From Pseudomonas sp. SCB32 (GTDB lineage: Bacteria; Pseudomonadota; Gammaproteobacteria; Pseudomonadales; Pseudomonadaceae): a stretch of DNA of 64,000 nucleotides. The notes under the pieces are model-generated. The model was not told the DNA's origin. It worked only from the letters and a program-made list of their open reading frames with translations, and ran no database searches. Location: contig NZ_CP045118.1 in NCBI RefSeq assembly GCF_009189165.1, forward strand, positions 5,890,001-5,954,000, in the 5' to 3' direction. Below, piece by piece: positions 29,301-36,829 of the stretch (within the stretch, counting starts at the first letter, position 1; every line of letters begins with the position of its first letter). A program made the position numbers and the translations under genes.

Positions 29301-31075
29301 AGGTGCAGGCTGGCGTCGCTCTGGATCGCCCCGGCATTGTTCAGGCTGTCGAGCGTGAGCTGTAGGTCCTGGCCTGCGCTGACCAGGCCCTGGTCGCGGT
29401 TGTCCAGGCTGCCGCCGGCGAGGTTCAACGTAGCGTCGCTGACGAGCTTGCCGCCACGGTTGTCCAGGGAATCGGCCTGGACGTCGAGCGGGCCACGGCT
29501 CGATACCCGCCCGCCGTTCTGGTTGCTCAGCTGGCCCGCGCGCAGGTGTTGCGCGCCCTCGCTGATCAGCTTGCCGGCCTGGCTGTTGTCCAGTGTGCCG
29601 CTGATGTTGGCAACCAGGGCGCCGCGGCTACTCAGGGTGCCGCCTTGGTTATTCAGGTTGCCCAGTTGCAGGTTCAGGCTCTGCTCGGCGCTGAACAGCC
29701 CCAGGCGGTTGTCCAGCGCGCCGCCACGGACCTGGATGAACGGCGCGCCGACCTGGCCGCCGATATTGCTCAGTTGCTGGCCGGAGAGGCTCAGGGCGTT
29801 GGCAGCCAGCACGCGGCCCTGGTTGTTGCTCAGGCTACCGGCGCCCAACGTGGTGTTGCTACCGCGCAGGCTGCCGCCCTGGTTGTCGAGGCTGCCGCTG
29901 GCATTCACGTCGAGGTTGCGGCTGGCGACCACGCTGCCGCTGTTGCGCAGGGTCTGGCTGTTGATCGCCACGTCGCCCTGGGTGTTGCGGCTGTTGTCCG
30001 AGTTGACCCCGGCTTCGACGATGCCGTTGTTGCTGACCTGGGCACCCTGCAATTGCACGCGGGAGCCCGCCGCCAGTTGGCCGCTGTTACTCAATTGTCC
30101 GTTGGCCGTCAGTTCGACCGCCCCCGCCGCATAGGCCGGGCCGTTGACGGCAATGTCCTGCGCCTTGGCACGCAGGCTGCCGACAGTGCTGGTCTGGGCC
30201 AGGCTCAGTTGGCCGTTGGCATCGAGCTGGATATCGCCGGCGCTGGCGGCCAGGTTGCCGGCCAGCTTCACCCCCACGCCCTGCTCGGTGCCCACCAGGC
30301 GGATGGCTCCCGCATACATGCCACCCAGCGCCGAACTGTCGATGGCCAGTTGCGGCTTGGCGCTGCCGTTGTCGGCCTTGGCGGTGGCGGCGAGGGTCTC
30401 GGCGTCCACCTGGTTGCGGCCGGTCACCACGGTCAGCTGGTTGGCGTACAGCTCGGCATTGAGTCTGGCGCTGCGGGTGATCAGCTCGAACTGGTCGAGG
30501 TTGCCGGCATTGAGGCCGGCGCCCTCGATGGCGATCTCGCCGCCGTCGACGTCATAACCCTGCAGGCGCCCGCCGTTGAGGACCGGCCTGCCGGTGGTGA
30601 GGGTGGCGCGCGGGGTGTTGATGAAACCGCAGCCGTTGCAAGTGATGCCGTGCGGGTTGGCGACGATTACATGGGCCGACTGGCCGGCGACCTCGGTGTA
30701 GCCGCGCAGCTGCGAGGGGTTGGCCCCGGTGACCTCGTTGAGGATCTTACTGGCGGCGCCGCTGCCCTTCAGATTCGGGTTGCCGATGATGATCCCGCCC
30801 AGCTGGGTGGACTGGGTCTTGCCGGTGGCGTTGTTGAGGATCAGGCCGTTCTGGCCGACGCTGTAGTCGGAGAATTTATTGTGAGAGAGACCCGCACCGT
30901 CGGGCGTGGCGATATTCACCACCGGCACGCCATTGCCCGCCACACCCAGCTGGGTATTGCCGCCCGCCGCCGCATCCACCGCCAGCTCGGCCGCTGCCGC
31001 GACGAGGGGGTTGAGGATCAGCAGGCCAGACAAGACGCTGGCAATCAGTTTGCAGGCGGGCTGGCGAATGTCCAT
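20339..31075 (-). CDS. cdiA: CdiA-type contact-dependent inhibition exoprotein (TpsA)
   Basis: A 3578-residue two-partner-secretion effector. Residues 1-28 form a signal sequence. The TPS/haemagglutination-activity domain follows (about 35-300), with NPNL at 99-102 and NPHGITCNGCGF at 140-151, the hallmarks for TpsB recognition. Hundreds of FHA repeats (LDNxxG pattern) form a long filament, then a non-repetitive possible receptor region, more FHA repeats, a DUF637-like segment (about 3015-3260) and a variable C-terminus. The last 80 residues (LPDGRVRYYTQEVPARTEG... RVHPKSINGQ... HYPPT) resemble CdiA toxin tails I have seen; the activity is not known to me. No TpsB gene is nearby. The toxin end is AT-rich relative to the body. 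Confidence 0.92.
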   Translation of the reverse strand: MDIRQPACKLIASVLSGLLILNPLVAAAAELAVDAAAGGNTQLGVAGNGVPVVNIATPDGAGLSHNKFSDYSVGQNGLILNNATGKTQSTQLGGIIIGNPNLKGSGAASKILNEVTGANPSQLRGYTEVAGQSAHVIVANPHGITCNGCGFINTPRATLTTGRPVLNGGRLQGYDVDGGEIAIEGAGLNAGNLDQFELITRSARLNAELYANQLTVVTGRNQVDAETLAATAKADNGSAKPQLAIDSSALGGMYAGAIRLVGTEQGVGVKLAGNLAASAGDIQLDANGQLSLAQTSTVGSLRAKAQDIAVNGPAYAAGAVELTANGQLSNSGQLAAGSRVQLQGAQVSNNGIVEAGVNSDNSRNTQGDVAINSQTLRNSGSVVASRNLDVNASGSLDNQGGSLRGSNTTLGAGSLSNNQGRVLAANALSLSGQQLSNIGGQVGAPFIQVRGGALDNRLGLFSAEQSLNLQLGNLNNQGGTLSSRGALVANISGTLDNSQAGKLISEGAQHLRAGQLSNQNGGRVSSRGPLDVQADSLDNRGGKLVSDATLNLAGGSLDNRDQGLVSAGQDLQLTLDSLNNAGAIQSDASLHLNARTVSNAAGGQIAAKGNLNAQLGSLTQSGGELLSQASLQVLAQQIDNHQGGWIGAMQGINLQAAALFNQSGEISSRGALSLRAASVDNSTGRIASDGLLDVHGDSLVNRAGSLVGQGGLSVTGRSLDNSQGGQLLSEGALNLSAQRLDNRQGGWVGALHGIEVQASELFNQGGEISSRASVNIDVGQLDNSAGLIASDDRLTLRGDSLVNRAGSLVGQGGLSLNGGSLDNSQRGTLSSLHDLDLNLADSLDNQAGGQLLSEGTLNLGAAQVDNRAGVLSSGGALRVTGNALNNQGGKLLTDATLSVDAQTLDNRQNGVISAKGALTLRGATLLNSQAGRILAGADLLLTQTRVDNSGQGRIEAAGRVSGQVKALDQHDAGRLIGSTGIDLDFAGGSLDNSGGGLLASPGALSLRNLAQLNNSTGGEISSQQSFLLALADLNNQGGRILSSDALTLQVQGAVDNSQAGVLFGRNQLQLNAAGLNNSLGGTVASQGAIQANINGALDNHADGAMAAGGSLSVGSTSLNNQGGSLSGGQDLTLVTGTTDNQHGRITAQGQLHATTGDLDNRHGILSGQQGQRLQAQAIDNRAGVITTLGRLELGGSRLDNGLGGELSAGGTLQLRVQQLIQQQGRLITGGDLSLDLAGGDFDNQGAVLSVGGLLRIDNLRHLDNRGGEISSQHSFQLNSASLDNGDAGRIISAGQLQLSAGSLRNANLGLLSGWQGLAINAADLDNSSSGTLSSKLGKLDVTLSGRLDNHGEGALVSLGDQHIRAASLNNQGGILSGQGNLDLTIASTLNNSAGGLINAQQHLALRPAQTDILNQGGQISAGSLDFSVRSLDNSGGLLLSQGALRGTLRGTLSGALINANNARLASAGELLLSAASLDNRGGQLASQQRLELNAGSLDNSQRGTLASQQDLVLNLGAGTLDNSADGLLHSASGAISLQAGQLRNQGGTLNSQGDAQLQLSGLLDNSQQGRIQSRAGGLLLQSANLDNSAGGILHSATGLLRVLTGSFNNAAGITQARSLDITARGGIDNRGGHLSAVGGDNRLTTTTLDNQGGGLYAGNLLSLGGDTLLNQGGQIGATTLDFSLGNRLVNQNGLIESAGSLSLTAGAIDNQGGRLRALGQSGSTTLNAGYLDNRGGRLETANTDLALNLGGLANDGGAFLHVGSGQFGVNAGQIAEAGGSFVTTGHLDITADSWSNSSVLQAGWLTLNIGQFTQTASGRLLASQGLTGRGGHWSNDGLLASDGSLDIQLSGTYGGAGRVTSLGALNLAANQLDISQGASVTGGQGVTLGAGTLNNRGRITAAGDLTANTGSLNNLGTLGSAGKLRINTWDLLNDGQSNGALIFSGGDMTLRVGGSLINRYADIYSLGNLDITGATPEALAGALKNISATVESLGDMSLKVRTTENRTDVLNTTAGELLSAAIGVRCYDCSVAPQPGERTPSSHMVWVENYRGELGESSPSAAISAGGNLKVEGQNLLNQASTIAASGNISMMLDSFTNSGVAIGDHSVRRSFEIPYGSDAYGGLFSGGVSFWDQVMEYNAANDPDYDAGLRSPTGDMTRPNLHFWNRGWDESLSLVTIRQGGREAPRFAQFGSIRLDFPGTSPFADFQMPHYQPGALVDAPAVVKNATFFDELTIQSPGSSFVSAVVQAGGNVAINATQDLKNSVIREGVPQSSGASRVGDTGVAGNSANVVALNAQLPPDLAQQQVNPVTLPGFSLPTGSNGLFRLSGQEGTQSSAQTVTGDGNYSFAGQSISLSQRERTIDATTSLTADLQRSDATTTGTVQRSATSVDSTDSVQLNGAAAAQGAAASASLNVAQVQGVPSTARPDNRHKYLIETNPELTSLKSFLGSDYLLGQLGYDPDHSQKRLGDGLYEQCLIRDAVIARTGQRYIDGLTSDEGLFKYLMDNAIAYKDSLHLSLGVGLTAEQVAALTHDLVWLEEAIVNGEKVLVPVVYLAQANNRLAPNGALIQGQNLSLISGGNLLNQGTLRASGDLAASAANLDNSGLIEASGRLDLLALNTLSNTQGGIIKGRDVSLSALTGDVINQRSVTVHEGGIGNRTWTQSFADSTARIEAAGKLDISAGRDINNLGGAISSGGDLTMQAGRDINLHSVELENGTTRGRNYNQSTTQLGSEISVGRDFTLDAGRDISVVGSRIDVGRDAGISAGRDVTLASAADEQHSYDKSKKVTTQEDHVTQRGTELSAGRDVLIAAGNDLTLISSKVSAGNEAYLVAGDKIAILAANDSDYSLYDKKDKGAWGSKQTRHDEVTDVKAVSSEISAGGDITLLSGGDQKYQAAKLESGNDIAIVSGGEVTFEAVTDTHQEAHDKSSSDLAWQSSKGKGHTDETIRQSELIAQGNLAIKAVDGLKIDYKQIDQKSVGEAIDAMVKADPNLAWLKDAEQRGDVDWRAVKEFHDSYSYSQSGMGPATQLAVAIAAAAIGGMAAAGALSGAGVAGGTFAMGAGVGAAGSLASSTAVNLINNQGDLSKTFNSDTLKQVAIASLVGGLTQGYFDDLTGTKTQVPTDKIVSPLSTANGIGGFAANQALQNVTATALNKAMGEGGSFGDALKDSVYNTFAAAGFNAIGDFGKANGLNAGDAQMVVMHALMGGLAAEARGDSFAAGAAGAGLNEALVADLDKLVSGYSPENREALLTMSSQLVGLIGAVAQDSNASSSQLETGAWAAKNSTQYNFLNHQDVKDLEQALGDCKAKGNCDQVRDEFRRRDAANSERLAACTTDCAAIRDELDAGSRALKTLWESDTSGITDEFMRNNINEWSSAGPRVAEQVGQAAWRGDSTALVQLGQYLDQQSFNPFSFNPAGLIGFGGGEKASSASIADKIRTFGEEIAGKVEAKLPEATKGTATTEKIVANEATNANAQAALRAKLSGLQKAQETAAVTKALPDGRVRYYTQEVPARTEGNTRGASFVTEFDPKTGSTRQWMESYDNTGAVIRVHPKSINGQPVDAQHYPPTGAELKSWGQ
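25200..30100 (-). repeat. FHA-type repeat array within cdiA
   Basis: Imperfect repeats of roughly 60-90 bases encode units such as LDNRGG-L-S-A-L-L---LDNS. Direct near-copies include SLVNRAGSLVGQGGLS, which occurs twice. They code for beta-helix coils. The reverse strand shows long open frames that are artefacts of this GC-rich repeat. Confidence 0.85.
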
Positions 31076-31252
31076 TTTGCGCGTCTCGTCGCAGAAAACC
31101 GAAACGCGAACACTAACGGGCAGTCACAAAACAGCCGAGTCGGCTGCTTCCCGACTCTTTGTGTGATCCGTCCGTATTCAATCACCACAACAACACACGC
31201 TGATCTTCTGGCAGTACCTTCCAGCCTTAACTTTCCACCCTCGACATTCAGC

Positions 31253-31948
31253 ATGCTCCGTAAGCTCGATCACGCCCTCCCTCGGTACGATCTATCCCGA
31301 GAAAATCTCCGACCCGAGAACCCAGCACTTACCACTTACCTGCAGCAACATATTGCGGAGGCAATGTCCAAGGACCCGACACCACCGGCCTGCTTTCACT
31401 GCAACAGTTCCAAGGTCATTCTCCGCTATCGCGGTAGCCCGCCAAGGGGCATTCCCTATTTCAATTGCCAACGCTGCGGCAAAGGGTTCAACCGGCGTAC
31501 CGGCACTGCATTGCAGAGTTTTCTGCGTGCCGAAAAATTGAATGAATTTCTGCCCCTGCTTTCGCAGCAGCGCTCCATTGCCAGTGCAAGCCTGATACTC
31601 GATGTCTCTCCAGCCATGGTGCAGCGCTGGGTGAAGGTATTTCGTGTATGGCTGCTCAAGCTCGACAGCACCGGCCATTGGGAGGCGCAAGTCAAGCTGG
31701 GAATGCAGCCAGAGCTGCCCCCTCTCACTTGCCCTAAGTGCGGCAACGAGACGTTCTTTTTCCGTCATGGATTCGTCGATGGAAATCAGGATGGCAAGCG
31801 CATGTTCCGGTGCAAGCTATGTAACCGCTGCGTGGTGGAGCCCGATGAGCACTTTCGAAATCGACGCCAAGCTATCGCTGAAATCTCGAAGGCAGAAAAA
31901 AAGAAACCCGCCAGTGCTGCAACACTGGCGGGTTATGGGCATTGCTAG
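31253..31948 (+). CDS. DUF746-like zinc-ribbon protein, divergent from cdiA
   Basis: A 231-residue protein. Two zinc ribbons resembling IS1 InsA are visible: CFHC with FNCQRCGKGF (about residues 48-80) and CPKCG with RCKLCNRCV (about 163-200). Between them is a helix-turn-helix-like stretch (RSIASASLILDVSPAMVQRWVKVFRVWLLKLD) matching what I recall of the DUF746 family. No DDE catalytic domain is present, so it is not a complete transposase. It is transcribed away from cdiA across 177 bases, so it may be a regulator of cdiA or a transposon remnant. The function is unknown. Confidence 0.7.
   Translation: MLRKLDHALPRYDLSRENLRPENPALTTYLQQHIAEAMSKDPTPPACFHCNSSKVILRYRGSPPRGIPYFNCQRCGKGFNRRTGTALQSFLRAEKLNEFLPLLSQQRSIASASLILDVSPAMVQRWVKVFRVWLLKLDSTGHWEAQVKLGMQPELPPLTCPKCGNETFFFRHGFVDGNQDGKRMFRCKLCNRCVVEPDEHFRNRRQAIAEISKAEKKKPASAATLAGYGHC
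31896..31934 (-). terminator. Terminator of the exopolysaccharide operon, inside the DUF746 gene end
   Basis: A 12-bp perfect stem (AACCCGCCAGTG at 31905-31916, CACTGGCGGGTT at 31923-31934). The A-rich stretch 31896-31907 becomes a T-run for leftward transcription, so it terminates transcripts coming from wza (stop at 32120). It lies within the last codons of the convergent DUF746 gene. Confidence 0.85.
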
Positions 31949-32119
31949 GGGATGCCCAAGAAAACGCAGATCGTCGGAGCTGGCACCTGCTCATCAAAAA
32001 GAGAGTGCACGTCCCTGTGCGTCCCGGTAGATGATCACGAGTCGCGCATCACGCCGTCCATGCGGCGGCTCCGATATCCAAGTACGAAATTTCTTCTCGT
32101 TGAATAGGTACGCTGCCGA

Positions 32120-33241
32120 TCACTTGTGTCCCACGGTGGCACTGGTGCCGATGAAGGATGCCGACGGCAGCAGTTGGCTGATGAAGCGATTCCACCGGGT
32201 GATGTTGGCCGGGCCGATGAACACCACGTCCTGGGGCCGCATGGCAAAGTCGCGGGCCAGGGCGAAGGCCGTGGGTTTCTTCGCTTCCAGGTGGAAGACC
32301 TGTGCCGTGAGGGCATTCTGGGTACCATTGGCGCCCGGCTGCAGGTCGCCAGCGCGGATCACGTAGACGGCGTCGGCATCGGAGGTTTCCTGGCTGAGGC
32401 CGCCTGCGTTGCCCAGTACTTCCAGCAGACTCAGGCCGGTGGTGCGGTAGGTCACTACGGTCGGCTGATGCACTTCACCCACGATGTAGACTTTCTTGCG
32501 GTCGTTGTAGGGCAGGTGGATCTGGTCGCCGTTCTTCAGATAGACGCCGCTCAGGGAGGAGCCGCTGCGGTTCAGCGCATCGACGTCGATCAGGTACTCA
32601 CGCCCGTCGCGCTTGAGCGTCAGCCCCGACAGGTCCGCCTCGCCGGCCACCACGCCGGCCTTGCTCACCGCCTGCACCAGTGTCGTTGGCGTGTTGTTCA
32701 GTTCGACCTGCCCGCCGTTCTGGAAGGCCCCGGACATCACGATGTGCTGGCTGGCGTAGCGCAGCACCGTCACGTCCACCTGCGGGTCAACGATGCCCTT
32801 CTTGGCCAGCCGGCGGGTCAATTCGCCGCGCAGCATGGTCGGTGTCCTGCCCGCCGCCGCCACGGTGCCGGCGTAGGGGAAGAACATATTGCCGTCAGCA
32901 CCGACCACGCGACCGTTGGCTTCCATCTGCTGCGTCGAGCCGGGACTGGTCAGTTCCGGGTGGTCCCAGACGGTGACCAGCAGCACGTCCCCTGCGCCGA
33001 TCACGTATTCACCCTGCTGCGGCTTGTAGTTGAGCAGCTCCGCCGGCAGTTGTTGATTGGCTCGTTCCATGTCCTGGCTTTGCAACACCTGCGGGGTAAT
33101 GGGGACGAGGGTAATGCGCATGCCCTGGTCCCGCGCCGCTTTCTCGATATCGGAGTCCGTCATGTGCTGACCGGGGGAAAATACACAGCCTTGTAGTGCC
33201 AGACTGCCGACAACAAGACCGATCACGAACAGATTTTTCAT
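32120..33241 (-). CDS. wza: Polysaccharide export lipoprotein, Wza family
   Basis: An outer-membrane polysaccharide export protein, 373 residues. The lipobox LQGC (MKNLFVIGLVVGSLALQGC) marks a lipoprotein. Then come a Poly_export domain (YVIGAGDVLLVTVWDHPEL) and SLBB-type segments (VYIVGEVHQPTVVTYRTTG). Length equals E. coli Wza. I chose ATG 33241 because AAGGA is 9 bases upstream; the ATG at 33250 lies too close to it. It is the last gene of the operon and with Wzc forms the trans-envelope channel. Confidence 0.93.
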   Translation of the reverse strand: MKNLFVIGLVVGSLALQGCVFSPGQHMTDSDIEKAARDQGMRITLVPITPQVLQSQDMERANQQLPAELLNYKPQQGEYVIGAGDVLLVTVWDHPELTSPGSTQQMEANGRVVGADGNMFFPYAGTVAAAGRTPTMLRGELTRRLAKKGIVDPQVDVTVLRYASQHIVMSGAFQNGGQVELNNTPTTLVQAVSKAGVVAGEADLSGLTLKRDGREYLIDVDALNRSGSSLSGVYLKNGDQIHLPYNDRKKVYIVGEVHQPTVVTYRTTGLSLLEVLGNAGGLSQETSDADAVYVIRAGDLQPGANGTQNALTAQVFHLEAKKPTAFALARDFAMRPQDVVFIGPANITRWNRFISQLLPSASFIGTSATVGHK

Positions 33242-33283
33242 GGCGATCATTCCTTGAAGCAGGGTGTTGGTAGGGGGACTGCC

Positions 33284-34684
33284 TCAGAACGCGTTGCGGT
33301 TGACGAACCCTTTGACAAGGGTCAGCGCAACGATCTTCAGGTCCCACCAGACGGACCAGTTCTCGATGTAGTCCAAGTCGAACTCGATGCGTTTCTGCAT
33401 CTTTTCCAGGGTGTCGGTTTCGCCACGCCAGCCGTTGACCTGGGCCCAGCCGGTTATCCCCGGCTTGACCTTGTGTCTGAGCATGTAATGACTGACCTGA
33501 CGGCGGTACTGCTCGTTGTGCGCGACCGCATGGGGCCGGGGGCCCACTACCGACATGTCGCCGCGCAGGACGTTGATGAACTGCGGCAGTTCATCCAGCG
33601 AGGTGCGTCGCAGGAACGCGCCCAGCCGGGTGACGCGACAGTCATTGCGCGAGGCCTGGATCACCTGCGCGCCGTCCTCCATGACGGTCATGCTCCGGAA
33701 CTTCCACACGCGAATCGGCCGGCCATCCATCCCGTAGCGGGTCTGGCGGAATAGCACCGGGCCGTGTGAGGTGAGCTTCACCGCCACTGCGATCAGCAGC
33801 ATCGGCACCGACACCAGCAGCAGGATCAGCGACGCGAGGACCACGTCCTCGATGCGCTTGAGCACCGCGTTGGGCCCGTCCATGGGGGTGTCGAAGATGC
33901 TGATGGTTTCCAGGCCGTTGATGCTCTCGCTGCGCGCGTGCAGCAGGTCGAACATGAACAGGTCGGGAATCAGGTACACCGACACCGTGGTGTCGGAGAG
34001 TTCGCGAATCAGTTCGTTGAGCAGCGGCTCACGGGTCAGCGGCAGGGTCAAGTAGACCTTGTCGATCTGGCCGCTGCGCGCCGCTTCGATCAGCGCCAGG
34101 CGCCCACCCTTGACCGGCACCCGCTCGTCGAGGGCCATCTGCTGCGGCCGGTCGTCGTAGAAGCCGACCAGACGCAGGCCCATCCACGGCGCGTCAAGGA
34201 TGGTCGACGCCAGGTGCGCACCCACCTCCCCGGTACCGTAGATGGCCACGTTGCGGCTGTTGAAGCCATGCCGGCGCGCCAGGCGCAGGAAGATACGCAG
34301 CAGCAGGCGATAGACGCACATCACCAGCAACGCAGTGGCGAACCAGGCGAAGCGGCGCGCATCGATGACAATGTCGTGGCGCAGCGCCGCATCCAGCAGC
34401 AGCACGGCGAAGAACGTCAGCGACCAGTAACTGGTCACCAGCATCGACTCACGCAACATCGACTCGCCGCGCCAGGAGCCGTAGAGCCGGTTGAGCTCGC
34501 CCAGCCAGTGGAACAGCATCACGCAGAGCAGGACCGTCACCCAGACACGGGCATCCGGCAAACCGCTGCCATCGTTCAGGAGAATCGCCCCGGAAAGGAC
34601 GATGACCAGCAGATCGAGCAAACGGTGAGCCAGCGCCAGCAGGGACTGGTTGGCCCGCAGTATTCCCTTGGTTCGAATGGACAT
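33284..34684 (-). CDS. Undecaprenyl-phosphate glucose-1-phosphate transferase (WcaJ/PssY type)
   Basis: The initiating enzyme of repeat-unit assembly: it moves hexose-1-phosphate, probably glucose, to undecaprenyl phosphate at the inner membrane. The protein has 466 residues with several N-terminal membrane segments, a CoA-binding-like central domain (NVAIYGTGEVGAHLAS) and the C-terminal sugar-transferase domain (FRQTRYGMDGRPIRVWKFRSM, RRTSLDELPQFINVLRGDMS, VGPRP, KPGITGWAQVNG). The start at 34684 has GAGG upstream. Glucose specificity is by family resemblance. Confidence 0.92.
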   Translation of the reverse strand: MSIRTKGILRANQSLLALAHRLLDLLVIVLSGAILLNDGSGLPDARVWVTVLLCVMLFHWLGELNRLYGSWRGESMLRESMLVTSYWSLTFFAVLLLDAALRHDIVIDARRFAWFATALLVMCVYRLLLRIFLRLARRHGFNSRNVAIYGTGEVGAHLASTILDAPWMGLRLVGFYDDRPQQMALDERVPVKGGRLALIEAARSGQIDKVYLTLPLTREPLLNELIRELSDTTVSVYLIPDLFMFDLLHARSESINGLETISIFDTPMDGPNAVLKRIEDVVLASLILLLVSVPMLLIAVAVKLTSHGPVLFRQTRYGMDGRPIRVWKFRSMTVMEDGAQVIQASRNDCRVTRLGAFLRRTSLDELPQFINVLRGDMSVVGPRPHAVAHNEQYRRQVSHYMLRHKVKPGITGWAQVNGWRGETDTLEKMQKRIEFDLDYIENWSVWWDLKIVALTLVKGFVNRNAF

Positions 34685-34792
34685 GGCAAACCTCACCACA
34701 CTCGGCGCTCATCCTGGCGCCCCTGCCGCAAACGGCAGACGAATCACGAACGCGCTGCCGCGGCCGACCGGCCAGACGGGCAGGAGGCAGTC

Positions 34793-35668
34793 TCAGCAAC
34801 GGGCATCGCGCAGCAACTGCTGCAGGTAGCGGCCATAACCGGTCTTGCCCAGGCGCTCGGCCTGCAACTCGAGACCTTCACTGGAAAGCCAGCCCTGCTG
34901 GAAGGCGATTTCCTCCAGGCAGGCGACCTTCAGTCCCTGCCGCGCCTCGATGGTCTGGACGAAGTGGCCGGCCTCCATCAGCGACTCGTGAGTGCCGGTA
35001 TCCAGCCAGGCGAAGCCACGCCCCAGCAGGCTCACGTGCAACTCGCCGCGTTCGAGGTAGAGGTTGTTGATATCGGTGATTTCCAGTTCGCCACGCGCCG
35101 AGGGGCGAATCTGCCGGGCCATCTCGACCACCTGGTGATCGTAGAAATACAGTCCCGTCACCGCATAGTTGGAGCGCGGCACCCGGGGCTTTTCCTCGAT
35201 GGAGAGCACGTGGCCATCGGTAGCGAACTCCACCACCCCGAAGCGCCCGGGATCGGCCACCTGGTAGCCGAACACTGTGGCGCCGTGCTCGCGCGAGGCG
35301 GCCTCGCGCAGGGTTTCGGTGAAGCCCTGGCCGTAGAAGATGTTGTCGCCCAGCACCAGGCATACCGAGTCGTCGCCGATGAAGTCCTCGCCGATCAGGA
35401 AGGCCTGGGCCAGGCCATCCGGGGAGGGCTGCACGGCATAGTGCAGATGCACGCCGAACTGCTCGCCGTCACCGAGCAGTGCGCGGAAATTGGGCAGGTC
35501 GCCAGGGGTGCAGATCAGCAGGATCTCGTCGATGCCGGCGAGCATCAGTACCGACAGCGGGTAGTACACCATCGGCTTGTCGTAGATCGGCAGCAGTTGC
35601 TTGGACACCCCCAGGGTGATGGGATGCAAGCGGGTGCCGGAGCCTCCGGCGAGGACGATGCCTTTCAT
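34793..35668 (-). CDS. rfbA: Glucose-1-phosphate thymidylyltransferase RfbA/RmlA
   Basis: A 291-residue nucleotidyltransferase making dTDP-glucose from dTTP and glucose-1-phosphate. It shows the signature [22 protein letters not shown] and the family motifs [15 protein letters not shown] and [12 protein letters not shown]. No rmlB, rmlC or rmlD is in the operon, so the later steps to dTDP-sugars must be encoded elsewhere. It may support a dTDP-amino sugar made with the DegT aminotransferase of the same operon. Confidence 0.95.
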   Translation of the reverse strand: MKGIVLAGGSGTRLHPITLGVSKQLLPIYDKPMVYYPLSVLMLAGIDEILLICTPGDLPNFRALLGDGEQFGVHLHYAVQPSPDGLAQAFLIGEDFIGDDSVCLVLGDNIFYGQGFTETLREAASREHGATVFGYQVADPGRFGVVEFATDGHVLSIEEKPRVPRSNYAVTGLYFYDHQVVEMARQIRPSARGELEITDINNLYLERGELHVSLLGRGFAWLDTGTHESLMEAGHFVQTIEARQGLKVACLEEIAFQQGWLSSEGLELQAERLGKTGYGRYLQQLLRDARC

Positions 35669-35705
35669 GGGATATGCCTCCTTGGCGAGGTAGCCGGGAA
35701 CCGGG

Positions 35706-36797
35706 CTACTCGAGCGGTTTGAAGCGCGGCACGTAGGCCACGCGTTCGGCTAGAAAGGAGTCGATCAGGGTGGAGAGGCGCAGGGCGGAGAGGTCCCAGG
35801 AGTACCGCAGGACATTCTCCAGTCCGGCACTGCGCAGGCCGGCACGCAACTTCGCATCGCGCAGTACACGACGCATCGACATGGCCAGGGCCTGGGTATC
35901 CTCGGGGTCGAAATACAACGCCGAGGTGCCCAGCGCTTCGGGAATCGAGGCACTGCGTGCGGCGATCACCGGGCAACCGCAGGCCTGGGCCTCCAGAGGC
36001 GGTATGCCGAATCCTTCGTAAAGCGACGGGAAGACGAAGGCCACCGCGCCGCGGTATTCCTCGATCAACTGGCGGTCGTCGATCCGCCCCAGCCAGCGCA
36101 CGCGCTCATGCTGCTCGTTGGACTCGAGCCGGTAGTCGACGAAGCTGCGACCGGCCGAGCCGACGATGTGCAGGTCGATGTCCAGATCGCGCAGGAGGTC
36201 GAATGCCGCGATCATCCGCGCAAAGTTCTTGTGCGCGGCCGGCGAGGACACCGCCAGCAGATAGGGTCGCCCACCCGTAGGCACGGGCCCCGGGCAGAAC
36301 GCGGAGGAAACCGCGTTGGCGATCACGTGGATGCGTTCGCGGGGAAAGTGGTAGTACGAGGCGATCTCCTCGCGGGAGAACTCGCTGACGCTGACCAGTG
36401 CCAGTACCCGCCGCAACATCAGCGGCGTCAGCGTCCGGTACAGCGCGCGGAAGCGCCAGGAATAGCTCTCGGGATACCGCACATAGGCAATGTCATGGTG
36501 CGTGGCCAGTTGTCGGCCGTAGGCCAGTGGCGCGGTGTTGCACAGCGACACCAGCAGCGGCCGGCCATTGCGCGCCAGCCACAATGGCAGATCGACCTGC
36601 TCCCACAGGTGCCCGTTGTTGCGCCCGATGCGCTCGACATGCAGACGCCGGGCGACCTCCTCCCGCAGCAGCGGGCCGGGCGGCGCGACGAAGTGCACGT
36701 CGCCGCGCAAGCGCGACAACGACAGCGAGATCTGCTCGGCGAAGCGTTGCACACCGCTGATTTCCTGAGACAGGAAGCGCGCGTTGATGACGATCAT
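35706..36797 (-). CDS. Family 4 glycosyltransferase
   Basis: A 363-residue GT-B enzyme. The C-terminal half holds the GT4 nucleotide-sugar site ([27 protein letters not shown]), with the conserved [10 protein letters not shown] glutamates. The N-terminus starts [20 protein letters not shown], typical of acceptor domains. It is one of four glycosyltransferases in the operon. Donor and acceptor cannot be told from the sequence. Confidence 0.9.
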   Translation of the reverse strand: MIVINARFLSQEISGVQRFAEQISLSLSRLRGDVHFVAPPGPLLREEVARRLHVERIGRNNGHLWEQVDLPLWLARNGRPLLVSLCNTAPLAYGRQLATHHDIAYVRYPESYSWRFRALYRTLTPLMLRRVLALVSVSEFSREEIASYYHFPRERIHVIANAVSSAFCPGPVPTGGRPYLLAVSSPAAHKNFARMIAAFDLLRDLDIDLHIVGSAGRSFVDYRLESNEQHERVRWLGRIDDRQLIEEYRGAVAFVFPSLYEGFGIPPLEAQACGCPVIAARSASIPEALGTSALYFDPEDTQALAMSMRRVLRDAKLRAGLRSAGLENVLRYSWDLSALRLSTLIDSFLAERVAYVPRFKPLE

Positions 36798-36829
36798 GGA
36801 AGCCCTCTCGGCGAGTCGTCGCGCTGCAC

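Noticed and set aside
25200..30100. CRISPR-like or tandem-repeat array
   Set aside because: The repeats are protein-coding FHA units with variable length, no uniform spacers and no cas genes.
24758..30134. Very long open frames (1535 and 1335 codons) on the plus strand opposite cdiA
   Set aside because: They lie entirely antisense to the FHA repeat region. Translations are low-complexity (Ala/Gly/Val or Arg/Pro/Ser-rich) and mirror the repeats. They are artefacts of GC-rich repetitive coding DNA.
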